In this document: positions 14,221-24,785 of the stretch, piece by piece | How the letters are laid out: every line of letters starts with the position of its first letter | Numbering within the stretch: the stretch's first letter is position 1 | Assembly (NCBI GenBank): GCA_947579665.1 | Contig: OX388349.1 | Span: forward strand, 22,290,459-22,354,458 | DNA length: 64,000 bases | From: Sympetrum striolatum | Lineage: Eukaryota; Arthropoda; Insecta; Odonata; Libellulidae | Direction of reading: 5' to 3' | Translations under genes and position numbers: made by a program | The notes under the pieces: model-generated | What the model saw: the letters and a program-made list of their open reading frames with translations, nothing else | Told to the model about the DNA's origin: nothing | The model's database searches: none

Positions 14221-14588
14221 AGATATTGATATCAAATAATTATTAAAAACCCCTAATAAAGGTTTGTATTTAAATCTTTTAATACGTTTTAGAATAAACC
14301 AAATGGTATGAGGGAACAAAATCTAACGAGGTGAAAAATATTTTAAACTCCTGTGAAAGATTTATAGTAAAAGGTATTCTAATAGGTTATCTTTAAATAA
14401 ATCTAAGAGTTAACTTACGAGTGTGAGAGAATGATTCAAAGAGTAAGATCCGTTATTACAATTTAAATGCTAATCAGTGAGTGGCATTTCATAGTTACGT
14501 ATACAAATTAGTGACAAATATAAAATATTAAATTAAATGCACACTACATAATAAATTAATATCACATACATACAAAATAATATTATAC

Positions 14589-15040
14589 TTAGCGTTAGTT
14601 AGGCCTCACCTTGAGTATGCATGTAGTGTATGGGACCCCGCTGAGAAATGTCATATTCGGGATTTAGAAAAAGTACAACGGAAGGCGATACGATTTGTAA
14701 AGAATTGCTACGATAAAACAGCGAGTGTCACTCAGATGTTACAGGACGCGGGATGGGAATCATTAGAAGATAGAAGAAAAATTCAAAGGATAAGTTTATA
14801 AAATAAGTTCAGAGAAATTACGTTTTCAGATGATGTAACCGATATAATGCGACCCCCCTGTTATATGGGCCGTGCTGATACTGCCTGAAAGATTAGGGAA
14901 ATAGATGCTAGAACGAATCGTTTCAAAAATTCATTTTTTCCGCGAAGTATACGCGAATGCAACCGTTTAGGAAAATAGAGTCAAGGTGCTTGCACCCCCT
15001 GCCACACGCCGAAAGGCGGCTTGCAGGGTTTTTACATAGA
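14589..15040 (+). mobile_element. LINE 3' end (CR1/L2/Jockey-like), truncated and decayed
   Basis: Translation from 14592 gives ALVRPHLEYACSVWDPAEK, then LEKVQRKAIRFVKN and a segment ending SLEDRRK. This is the well-known C-terminal region of reverse transcriptases of CR1/L2/Jockey-type non-LTR elements. The frame is broken by stops (near 14800, 14886 and 14979) and everything upstream of the C-terminal tail is missing, as expected for a 5'-truncated dead copy. After the coding remnant comes a 3' hairpin (14997-15028) and a short terminal repeat (ACATAGACATAGACATC at 15034-15050). In a live element the protein would copy its own RNA at a nicked chromosomal site. The clade cannot be fixed without the polymerase core. 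Confidence 0.9.
14997..15028 (+). other. 3' terminal stem-loop of the LINE RNA
   Basis: CCCTGC (14997-15002) pairs with GCAGGG (15023-15028). Inside an asymmetric internal loop, CGCC (15007-15010) pairs with GGCG (15015-15018), capped by GAAA, a GNRA tetraloop. It lies directly before the terminal repeat of the element. In LINEs with a stringent 3' end the reverse transcriptase is known to recognise such a hairpin. Here that role is inferred from position and shape. Confidence 0.7.
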
Positions 15041-15050
15041 CATAGACATC

Positions 15051-18000
15051 ATATCGAAATCTTTCCATGTAAAAATTATAGTAATTTATATATGAAAATA
15101 TTTACTGTAAAATAGCATATTATTAAAATTATGATAATCGATAATTTTAGACGGACCAATGACAGTTTCCGGTTTCACTTGGATTTGGAGATTTTTTCTG
15201 CTCGGCTTTCTCTCCATCAAAAATCACTGTTTTTTCGCTTTATTGATCGTTACCAGTTTTACACACACTTGGGAATACACACATGGGAATGTCTGTTCCT
15301 CTGCTTAATCCTCAGGAGAAATCCGATGTCGTGGGTGCGGCCGCAGCACCCTCCCCGCTCCCAGAGATGTTTCAAGAGAGCGGTCCATAAGTCTGAGGGT
15401 CTCGTTTAACCCCTTCCGTATGACGAACCGATCGATTTCACCTCGTTTCCCTCTTCTTTAATGACGATTTCCCCACCGGAGAAAGGCCCACTTCTTCTGA
15501 GAAAAGGGCTTCGAGACCACCATCCGCGGTCTTAGGGGCGCCATCTGGTTATCTCTGTTTTTTGGGCGTAGTCGGTCCGTTCCTCTGCTCCAAACTTTCT
15601 CCAGTCCATTCTCCTCTTTCGGTTTCCTCACCGCTAAAAGGATGGTGTTCCGTCCTAGTATTGTGGTTTGCGATCTTTTATGCTCCCTCTTTTAATAACA
15701 ATCCGAATTAGACTTTACATTTATTTATTTGAACATTCTAGACTCTATCTCATCTTAGTTTTTAGAGTAAAATAAAAGTTCGGTAACTTTTTACTCTTAT
15801 TTTTTTAAAGTTACCATGTTCATAATTATAACGATTTTTGGTCACAAGGGTTTCCAAGCGGGTAACGCTATTTTCTTTGCTGAAAGCTGCTCCGAGTTCA
15901 ATTCCTCGTTGCATCGATCCCACCTATGGAAAGATAGCTAATGGTTCTCATCTATTGAATCACTTTCATAAAAAAATCAACTACCTTGTATTACTAATGT
16001 TCTCTTTTTTAATTGAAATATCACCATTTTTCTGCTGAATTGTTTTGTAAATATGGATTTATATTGACGAGATTAGTAATAATAATAATATCCTTAAATC
16101 TTGGCGCTTTTAGGTCCAACTAACCACTTTGTAATTCGAGTCCGCTAATGGGCTTACTTTCCGCTGAACTCCTGTAATGAGAAAACTTTAATATTTATGC
16201 TCTTAGGATAAATTACTGTAAAATATATACTTCCTAAATATATCACGATATTTCAATAATTTATCCCTATAAGGAATGCAAGTAGGTATATTAGATTTAA
16301 TATTGTTGCGACTCTATCAGCTCAGAAACTAACTCTATGAAATACTCTATTCAAAGATTCCTATGTATCCAAGTGAGTATCGCGTTTGTCTTTGATTAAA
16401 GTGGTACAAGTTTAGATTTACGGTGCGGAGTACATGAATAAGAAATTACCGAAGCTGTCAAAACATTTTTAATATTTATATTACAATCTTCAGTATCATA
16501 CCTTTGTAAAGTAAACAATTCAGCTTAAGAAAGAGAGTTTTTTCCAATAGTTAATGCTTCACTCTAGCAGACCCGTATGGAAAAACATGATCCGTTCCTC
16601 TCTTCTTAGTCCATTTCGTTCCTCCCATCCAATTCTGCATCACACGGTTTTCATTTTAGCTCCTCTCTTTTCTTTCCGGCTCTCATCTCTCCGTTGTCCG
16701 ATGGCACATCCTCTCGTCCGAGATCCTTTTGGCGAAAACACGCCCTCCCACGCGATTCTTCCCCGTTCCTCCCATTTTCCAAAGTCACACGACTTTCATT
16801 CCATTCCTTCGTCATTCAGGGCACTGGCATATTCTTCTCGATCTCCCCGGAGCATTCTTTGCTCGTTGTGGTCTAAAGTTTCTCTAACCCAGTCACCCAT
16901 TCTCGTCGTCGGCTTTTTTTCACTCGATTTCCCCCGCTTTACGTCTCTTTCCTCTGCAGTTGTGAAAGGTCGTTTCCCTTTAAAAAGGCCGTTCGTCAAA
17001 ATTTTGTTGACGGTCCAATTAAAGGGTACTTGTTCGTGAAACGCTCTTTTTTCCTTTCCATGTTTCCTTTTTCGGGGGAGGCGGGGATGGATTTTTTTGC
17101 TGTCTTCCAATTTTTTGCTGGTCGAACGCGGCCTTAAAGGGGAGTTTTTTAAGCTGCGTGCTTTCACGTAGACGTCCTTCATTTGTTACTCTTGGTGTTG
17201 ATATATCTGCCGTTTTTAATCGTTTAAGGTTTTACGATTCGTCTTCCGAATGCGTGTTTTAGTTTTTTGCGAACGTCACAAGTGGACGCTTACTAATTTT
17301 GTAGTAGTATCTAAAAGGATGTCATATTGTTCGAAGTTGGTAAACCTCGACATAATGAAGTATCGACGTGGAAAAAAGCAGTTGGATTTTGATCTTACGA
17401 GAGTTTAGTTATATATAAATAATTGATAATCTGACTTAATTCAGCTTCAAATTCAGTAATATCTTTCACATATTTGGTTTAATGACGAAAGGAAGTGCTT
17501 TTGCACATTTATTGAACATTTCATTAATTATAGTAACTTTATATTGTATTACATCGGTTGGATTTAGTTTGTAGCCATTTATTTCGTTTTAATTTTTATC
17601 TTATTTATGTATACAATTTAATGTATCGTTGAGTTTATAAATAATCCTGCAAATATTATTCACAATTAGTCGATCGTTTATTTCCATGCTTTATGTTATT
17701 TATTAAATTTATGATAAATAAAACGTGAAATTGAATACACTTGTGTATTAAATATCAAGTATCGTTTTATGATTTTAAATATTTAATTAATCACTGATCC
17801 TCTCCCAACGTTTTTAACTGTTTTCATGGGCTATCTATTTTCACGATGAGTTTCCATGTTTTGTGATTATATATGTGGTGCGTTTAATATCTTCACTATC
17901 TGAATTGTTGCTGCTATTGTAATGCATTCTAAAGAGGGATGCTTAATATTCAAATTCCTTCTGTTTTCCTCGGCAGATTGCTAAATTGTAGATTGCATAT

Positions 18001-18720
18001 TGTAGATCATTACTATGTAATTTTTCTCGAAAAAGGAATCATATTTCCACACGTTGTGATGTTGATCCTGAAGTCTATATTTATTTTTCACACAAGTAAC
18101 GGTCTTCCAAATTTCATTTTCCAAAAACTGAGTGAAAATTTTTAGGTATGTTTTCTGGGCGTGTTTTGTTTGTCAGCGCCTTGGTCCCTTACGTCCGTCT
18201 TCTCTTTACCTCCAACGTTTCCGATTTGAATTCTTGTTTATCTTCCTCCACGTATCTTCCATTCCAACTTCTCTTCTCTCTCCTTTCGAGTAATTTTGCT
18301 CCCCAATTTAATCGCGTGGCTTTTGCGGAGCCCGAAATGGCCCTAATCTCCACTCGACCAGGCTGCACTATATCGAACTTCCTCCGCCCGTCCCATCTAC
18401 ACTTAGCTCACTTCCTTTTTCTCTTCTGACGCCACTTCGGGGAGCGGTTAAAATTATCCCTCTTCCACCAAAGTGGTACGATTGTTAATTTGTTCACGTA
18501 TTCTCGACAGCATAGTGACGTGTAAAGGGTTGTCATTTTGGAATCTACACACCCTATTCATTATCTTTCACCTTTGGAGAAGTCACTCCCAGAGTCTAAG
18601 CACCGAATAATTTCGCTGCGTATTTTTCTCCTAAGAGTCATTTCACTATTATTTATCATAATTAAGGCCTTTCTGCTTTTCTGATTATTTATTGAAATTC
18701 ATTGTGAGATATATAATATA
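15051..18720. other. Non-coding stretch with GC-richer, pyrimidine-rich patches
   Basis: No gene recognised. 15150-15660, 16550-17180 and 18150-18450 are GC-richer and strongly pyrimidine-biased on the plus strand. This bias produces long Ser/Pro/Phe/Leu frames on plus (for example 16554-17039) and Lys/Arg/Glu-rich frames on minus (16796-17182), none with recognisable domains. The rest is AT-rich. Confidence 0.55.
15536..15550 (-). promoter_or_regulatory. CTCF-like motif
   Basis: GGGCGCCATCTGGTT reads AACCAGATGGCGCCC on the minus strand, close to the CTCF core consensus. It shares twelve bases with the site at 38935-38949 in the same orientation. Binding is not shown; this is a motif match by eye. 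Confidence 0.25.
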
Positions 18721-18726
18721 ACTGCA

Positions 18727-18909
18727 GAGGACCGACATGAAAGAAGTCAGAAGCGACCAGAACTCAATCCCAGATCTCCTGATTGACGTTTACGACACTA
18801 ATTGAGTTATCCGGACAAACATTCTCACTTATCATTCGGGAAACTTTTGCTATAGGGAGATCCGGGTTCAAGTCCTGGTTCCTTCAGACTTCTTTCGTGT
18901 CTGTTCCTC
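18727..18909. repeat. Inverted dyad of tRNA-like sequence
   Basis: The arm 18727-18779 is an imperfect inverted copy of 18856-18909, separated by about 76 bases. Each arm contains a T-arm/B-box-like sequence: GGGTTCAAGTCC in the right arm (plus strand) and GGGATTGAGTTC in the left arm (minus strand). On the minus strand, the stretch from about 18816 leftward (TCCGGATAACTCAATTAGTG onward) also looks like a tRNA acceptor and D arm, so the left copy is a nearly complete but degenerate tRNA. No tail or target duplication was found. It could be two head-to-head SINE heads or a foldback element that captured a tRNA. Confidence 0.6.
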
Positions 18910-21900
18910 GTCGAGGTTTATGCAGGTCCTTAAATAAATTTTAATAGATATTAATTGCCACCGTAAAATCACCGTAAAGTTTCTTTGCTAGTAGCATTTA
19001 AAGTTTCTTAAGGATGACTTTATGTGTGGATCATAGCATAGGCTGTTGACTTAAATAATTCTTTTCTGAGATCTTTGGGTTATAATTGTCGCATTATTAT
19101 TAACTCTTGCTTTCTTCCCTGAGCTCGTATGATGTAATGGAGGAATCTCTCCTCTCTCTTAGCGCAGCACAGTGACCCTAAGAATAAATTTTTCAAATCA
19201 TTTTTTAAGAAGTAACCAAAATGACGGGCTGTTATTTTTATCTAGGTCGTCTAAAATTATTGACTACCAGAGCCTATCGAACACTAGCCAACCACTGGCG
19301 TCCCCATCTGCCGATTTATATTCGTGCAACCATAAAATCATTTTTCATCCACTAGTAAAACCGCACTATGATTCTAAAAACTTTTTGAACCAGTTGAAAA
19401 ATGAAAGGTAGTTAATTTTAATGACAGATACCAATGGTTAGCCTCGGAACTAACTCACCTCTATCGAAGTCAAGACTGGCGCAGTAGCCTATTCAAATAG
19501 TATTGATGGTAAATTGACGATTTTTATAATTTTTTAATCCTCCCAGGTATCGGGATAGCACCGCACAATGACGGATTAAAGTTATGTGAATAATTTTTAG
19601 AATTATTCATTACATGTATTACTATGTGTTACATTTACTATATAATATCTTTTTTACGTTACTACTACTACATTAATTACGTTCATATATCCATGTGTAT
19701 TTTCATTATTTATTGCAACTAAATTTTGTGAATTGCGAAATAATCATTTTCTAGACCTCCGGTATTATCCTCTGGTATTTCTGCAACTGGGAAACGGCTC
19801 GTCGTCTGAATTTTGTTTGAATTTCTATGGCTGCATGTTGGAATAATTCGGTGAAAAACTTGCTAAAAGATGGATATTACTCTATTTCAGGCAACACGTA
19901 ATCCTATACGGAAAATACGAAAGTAGAAAAAGGTTGCCGAAATGAGTTTTCCAATACAAGCTATCAAGACTATCAAAAATCGAAAAAATTCTATTCTGAG
20001 ATGGACTTAGTATGAATTATGTTAATGATGCGTAATTCGTTGATGAGATAGAGAAATAGATCTCAGTGAAGCTTTAAAAATGATTTTCCACAAAATTTAA
20101 TCGAGATTTGAATTTTTTTATAATTAGTCAGATTTGTTCATTATGTCCAATTATCTTTATTTTTTCCATAAAATTCAAATTTAATTAGGTGTAATTAATT
20201 CTCTTTTGTCATCCTCGTGAAATTTCATCTTTTCATCGTTAGGGAAAACCCATTCCGAGGAAATTATACCGGAATTTTGGACATTTTCGGCGAAATTAAG
20301 CTCTTAATTTTTCTCGAAATTTCGCGTGTTGTCCTAATTAAATTTCTCGGTCCTGCGACTTAGTGTGCCCTATTAATTTATGGGTGAGGGAATAACTAAG
20401 ATCAGCTCCTCCAATTTTTGAGAGCTCCGGAGGTACTCCTCGTGCAAGGGTTTACTCATTTAACGACCCCTTGGACGTTCATTTTAGTCCAGAGAGACTA
20501 AACGGAGTTCCCTGGAATCCCTTTCTTATGGTGTGCCCATATTCAGTTTGAATTAGCTTCAAGGGACGCTTGTTATCTCACGAAGCACATTTGATCTCAG
20601 GTTCGGCGCGAGGATGTTATTCCATGCAGGTATCTCAGATGTAATACACAGTCCTTGTTTGAGCATAGAAGCTTCAAAGGTGTTGGTAAAACTAAAATAT
20701 ATTTCTGAAATCAAACGTAACAATTCAGGCGTAAAATATCAACATCTCAACAACAGCATCGTATCAACAAATCAACAATAGTGCCTTTGTTTTCTCGAAA
20801 GCTCGAATGAATGATGCATAGGAGATGCATTTATCCTATGCTCTCTTTTCATTACATCTGCTATGTTCGTAGAGTAATTTTACGTTAATTACTGCTCAAG
20901 ATACAATTGACAAATGAAAAGGAAATAGTAATAATAATTAGTAGTATATTTATAACACTTTCCCATAAAAATGAAAGTTGAGGGTGAAAAATTTAAAACA
21001 TTTCTCCTTGAATATCCTAATACATATAAGTTCTTCCAGTCTATGTTCCATGAGAAATTAATAGAATATTTGTCCGTTGAAATCAATCAAGACGATTTAT
21101 ATTTTTCCACAATAGTTTTTATTTTCATAGGGTCTTGGTGTATTCACACCATCATTTTCTCTGTGAACATGAAATTCCACCAGATTCGACTTTTTGCAAT
21201 ATTTTTCGCGTAACTGATTGTTTCCTTAGTGGAATCACGCTTACAATTAGTAAAAATATTTTCCATTGATTAAATATTTAGAGCTACTCTGCTCAATAAT
21301 TTCTATTTTTTATTATTATTAATCGTATTATTTCAGTTCTATTGTTGCTTCACTTTATCGTGTATGACAAAAATAAAATTATGCACTTTTCCTATACTTC
21401 TTATCACATAAATCTTCTTGGATATCGATGGTAGATCAGGATTATTTCGCAAATGATCGACCCACTCGATAGCTCGCGAAACCCCGCCTTCAAGCATCTT
21501 AATCGTCGAAAAGAACTCGGTCAATCGAGGATCCGCACAGCCTTCAATAATCCTTTATTACCTCCACATCGACATGCCGAGTTTGACATTCTCCGCGTCC
21601 TTCAAACGTATCTCTTTCCCGTACGCCGAATCCACTCTCTTTCAAGCGTCCGCGCACCACAAACACCTTTTATCTTTTTCTTTATGTGACGCACGGAAAC
21701 GCTCCTTCGTTGCCAATCGAAAAGAAGAAAGACTGGCCTTTCTTCACGTCCGACGCTCCTTCTGGAGCTCGTATTTCGTTTCAATCCTCGCTTCTCTTGC
21801 CCCCTTTCTAGAAAGAATTGTCTCCTCGGTCCTTCTCTCATTTTCCTTTGAATTTCCAATCTTCTTCCTCCGTGGTACGTCACGATCGTGGCACCATCTT

Positions 21901-22543
21901 CGTGGGAACAGCTTGAAGAAGATGACCTAGTTCGCCGCTGGCGATACCAGATGGCGTCTCCCCCCGAGGTATCCCCCATAGGCTGTTTTTCCACCCTCAC
22001 TATTTCTCCGAGTTAATATCCCCTAAGGTCTTACCAAAGCTGATTATTCCGGTGTCAGGTCGTGGAGGTAGGTATCTTTTCCTTGAGTATGCCCACGGCG
22101 AGGTCCTTTCTCTGTTGTGACACCCCCGCATTGTCTTTGGATTTTTGGGGAATTTAGAGGATGCTCTAATGATGGCTCCCTCTGCGATTTGGGACCCGTA
22201 ATAGAAAGTGCGATCTGGGGGTCAGGTGTCATTCATTCCAACTTATGATGCGGTAATTGTGACCTGGAAGGACTGGTTGCTCCAATGTTTGACATTTATC
22301 CTTCTCGCATTCCTTCGTTAAATTTGACTTTGTCTGCAGTCCGCCAGATGTCTAAATCTTTGCATACTTATTCTGTAATTTGTCTTTGGGCGTGTGATAG
22401 GGGGTGAATGAACCATGACTCCACTTCACTAATTCATTACTATCAAAAAAACGAATTCTTGAGCGACTTATTCTAGTCCATCCAGTTCCATAGTTCTATC
22501 TACTTCCGTTCTCTTTTTCAATGTCTCTGGATGGCCTACGGGT
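18910..22543. other. Non-coding stretch
   Basis: No gene recognised. 18910-21440 is AT-rich apart from a moderate patch at 20220-20640. 21450-22260 is a GC-richer block, pyrimidine-biased on plus to about 21870, crossed by an Arg-rich minus frame (21602-22000) that I regard as an artefact of the bias. It contains a CTCF-like motif, listed separately. Confidence 0.55.
21947..21958 (+). promoter_or_regulatory. CTCF-like motif
   Basis: CCAGATGGCGTC matches the left half and core of the CTCF consensus except for the last positions (GTC in place of GC[GC]). It lies in the GC-richer block 21450-22260. Confidence 0.2.
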
Positions 22544-22850
22544 ATGTTTATTTATTTATTCAATTCTCCCATAAAGCGTAACAATGCCATTTTACAGTGA
22601 GGTATAACAAATATACATATATAAAAGTAACAAACATAAACAGTAAAAAGTGACCGAAAATATAGAGGAAAAACAAACATAAAAGGTAGATTTAACATTA
22701 TAAGGATCTGGTTTGTGGTAAGCTCAGGTTCAAAAATTTTACCTTATGATAGAGGATCAATAGAAGGAGGTATTGAGTTCATCAGAGAAGGAAGACGAAA
22801 GAAAAGAGAGCGCTTGATAAGTGACACTCTAGGAGTTGTCTAGTGAAGTA
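22544..22850 (-). mobile_element. LINE 3' end relic, minus strand
   Basis: On the minus strand, from about 22845 to 22750, the frame reads RVSLIKRSLFFRLPSLMNSI followed by PPSID. This corresponds to the C-terminal 'FF-R-LWNSLPPSV' segment of CR1/Jockey-type LINE proteins, here with Met in place of the usual Trp. About 190 bases of AT-rich 3' untranslated sequence follow, and the element ends in an A/T-rich tail with repeated AATA words (22544-22561). Only the last few dozen codons remain. It lies about 160 bp from the intact SINE at 23008 and is independent of it. Confidence 0.6.
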
Positions 22851-23007
22851 AAGATGTCAAACACGATAATTGATAAGTGAAGTTAATAAAGGACAGTCAG
22901 AAAGGGAGTTCAGCAGTGAGTGTAAGAAGGATAAATCATGTTTTGTTCTTGTGACAGAAAGTGATTCCAAGGATAGTAAAGATAAGAGAGAATTAATATC
23001 GGATACA

Positions 23008-23138
23008 GGGCTCCTGGGTAGCCTAGTGGGCACCGCTTTCTGCTTGCTGAAAGCGGTCTCGGGTTCGATTCTCGATGGAGGCCATGTGTGCGAAATGACC
23101 TAAGCTGTCGAACATTTTTTAGATAATGCTGCTCCTGC
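23008..23138 (+). mobile_element. tRNA-derived SINE, full-length 131-bp copy A
   Basis: A complete SINE flanked by a 13-bp target duplication, AATATCGG[A/C]TACA, at 22995-23007 and 23139-23151 (one mismatch). The head holds an A box (GGTAGCCTAGTGGG) and a canonical B box (GGGTTCGATTC) at tRNA spacing, so it would be transcribed internally by RNA polymerase III. The body ends GCGAAATGACCTAAGCTGTC, which is identical in copy B at 58263. The tail is a decayed trinucleotide repeat (TGCTGCTCCTGC). A T6 run at 23115-23120 would act as a polymerase III stop before the tail. SINEs encode no protein and depend on a LINE reverse transcriptase; which LINE is unknown. Confidence 0.9.
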
Positions 23139-23151
23139 AATATCGGCTACA

Positions 23152-24740
23152 TCCTCTGAAAATAACTTCTCTACATTTATCAAGTAAATTATGTTTTTGT
23201 TAATAACTTCTATCCTCGAAAGATTCCCATGATGCATCTGAGTAACGCATTTTCCTCTGCTAGAAGAGAGAGTAGAAATTCCAATTCCAATATCTAAAAG
23301 ATTTCATGCTATTTATGCAATCTAAAAATTACTGTTCGAAATGTTTCTTTGGGGAATTTTCTAGCTATTATAATATGCTTTTATCACCCTTGTTTCACAT
23401 CGCAAGATAATAACATAACGTCTTCTCTTCCCTGTTTAGTCATTTTAATGGGTTATTATTTATATAAGTCGGACATTGATACAATTTTGATCAAGTGGTA
23501 TAATAATTTCAACTCGGTAACTCCATTATCGACATTTTAATAATTGTGGTTAATTCTCAAATCTGATTTACTCCCAGTAAGTCACTTAGTATTCCCTTTA
23601 TCTTACATTCCCTTTCAATCGTGTCCTTAAACCTACAATCCTTTAGTGATGGAATTCGAAATAATTACTTTGAAATGTCTTTGAATTGAGTATAGTTCTC
23701 TTTTCTCCTCCGGGCGAAGATGCTTAAAAGAAATGGGTCATTAGTGTGCGTTTCTTTGATCCTTTACGTACCTGTAGCTATATCCGTGATAGGATAAAGT
23801 TTCTTTCGATTTATCGTATTGGAATCCAGTGGGGAAAATTGCTCTGAATATGTGTGGAAAGGAATTTTTTTCGCGGTACTGGATCATAAAAGGCTAGAGT
23901 CGAGTCGAAGTAAGTTTTTGCGTTTTTTATCAATTATCTTTCCCCGTTTTATTCCTACGACGAAAGCTTCAATCTGCTGCATATTCCAGCGGTAATTGAT
24001 AGAATAGGAAACGATCTCTCAATTTCGTTTTCCTTTGTATTTTTAATGATCGATTTCTAAAGGGTGCCCGGTGAAATTCCGTAGGAAAGCTTTTTATTAT
24101 GAATCTGGTGAATTATCTAGTGATGTCGGAAATAAATTGCTCGTTTCATTCTGTTGAATTCCCAGCCCTATACTTCATCATGCTCCTTTTTATCTAAGAG
24201 TAATCAAACGTTCTAATTGTCATTCCAGAACTTGAAATCGTAATTAATAGACGTGTAGCTTAGTGTGGGTTTCCGGTTATGGAGTTAGAAAAGAGAGATA
24301 AAGTAGCTTAACACCAGTATGGATAAATCCTAAATTGAATCATCTCTATCTTTTCAATTAAGTTTAATTAATAAGAGGATTCGTGTACGATTTTCTCTGA
24401 AAAATATTAATTCCTCATAACTGAGGGGATTTAACCTGCCAAGTAACGGGAAATACTGGAAGCTCATTAAGGTAGTAATAAAACATTTAATCCTACACTA
24501 ACTCAGGATTGAATAACGCCCGGGGCCTTATATTTTTCGAGATTACAGTATTTACAGAGAGGATTATGAATATAGGAGGATCAACTATCAACACGTGTCT
24601 AATTATTTAAACTTACTTTAATTTGCATGTTTTAATTGCAATACTGCAATAGAGATTATTCCATACGAAGTTGTGAATCGTAAAATATAAGGAATAGAAT
24701 TAAAAAACCTAGTAAAGTTTCATTAATTTATTTGGTGAAT
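23152..24740. other. Non-coding stretch
   Basis: AT-rich to moderate DNA without recognisable genes or repeats. The frame at 23349-23540 has no recognised features. Confidence 0.6.
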
Positions 24741-24745
24741 GCGAC

Positions 24746-24782
24746 TAGTTTCGACTTACTTTCGAGTCATTCGAGGTAAAAT
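24746..24782 (+). repeat. Single-ended relic of the CGACYRGTTTCG foldback family
   Basis: GCGACTAGTTTCGACTTACT followed by a GAGTCATTCGAGG segment matches the inner end of the foldback at 62711-62901 (CGACTAGTTTCGG, then ...CATCTTCAGG). No inverted partner is found nearby, so this appears to be half of an element or a solo copy. Confidence 0.4.
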
Positions 24783-24785
24783 ATA

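Noticed and set aside
16554..17182. 161-codon plus frame and 128-codon minus frame over the same bases
   Set aside because: Both follow from a pyrimidine-rich strand (Ser/Pro/Phe/Leu against Lys/Arg/Glu). No domain is recognisable.
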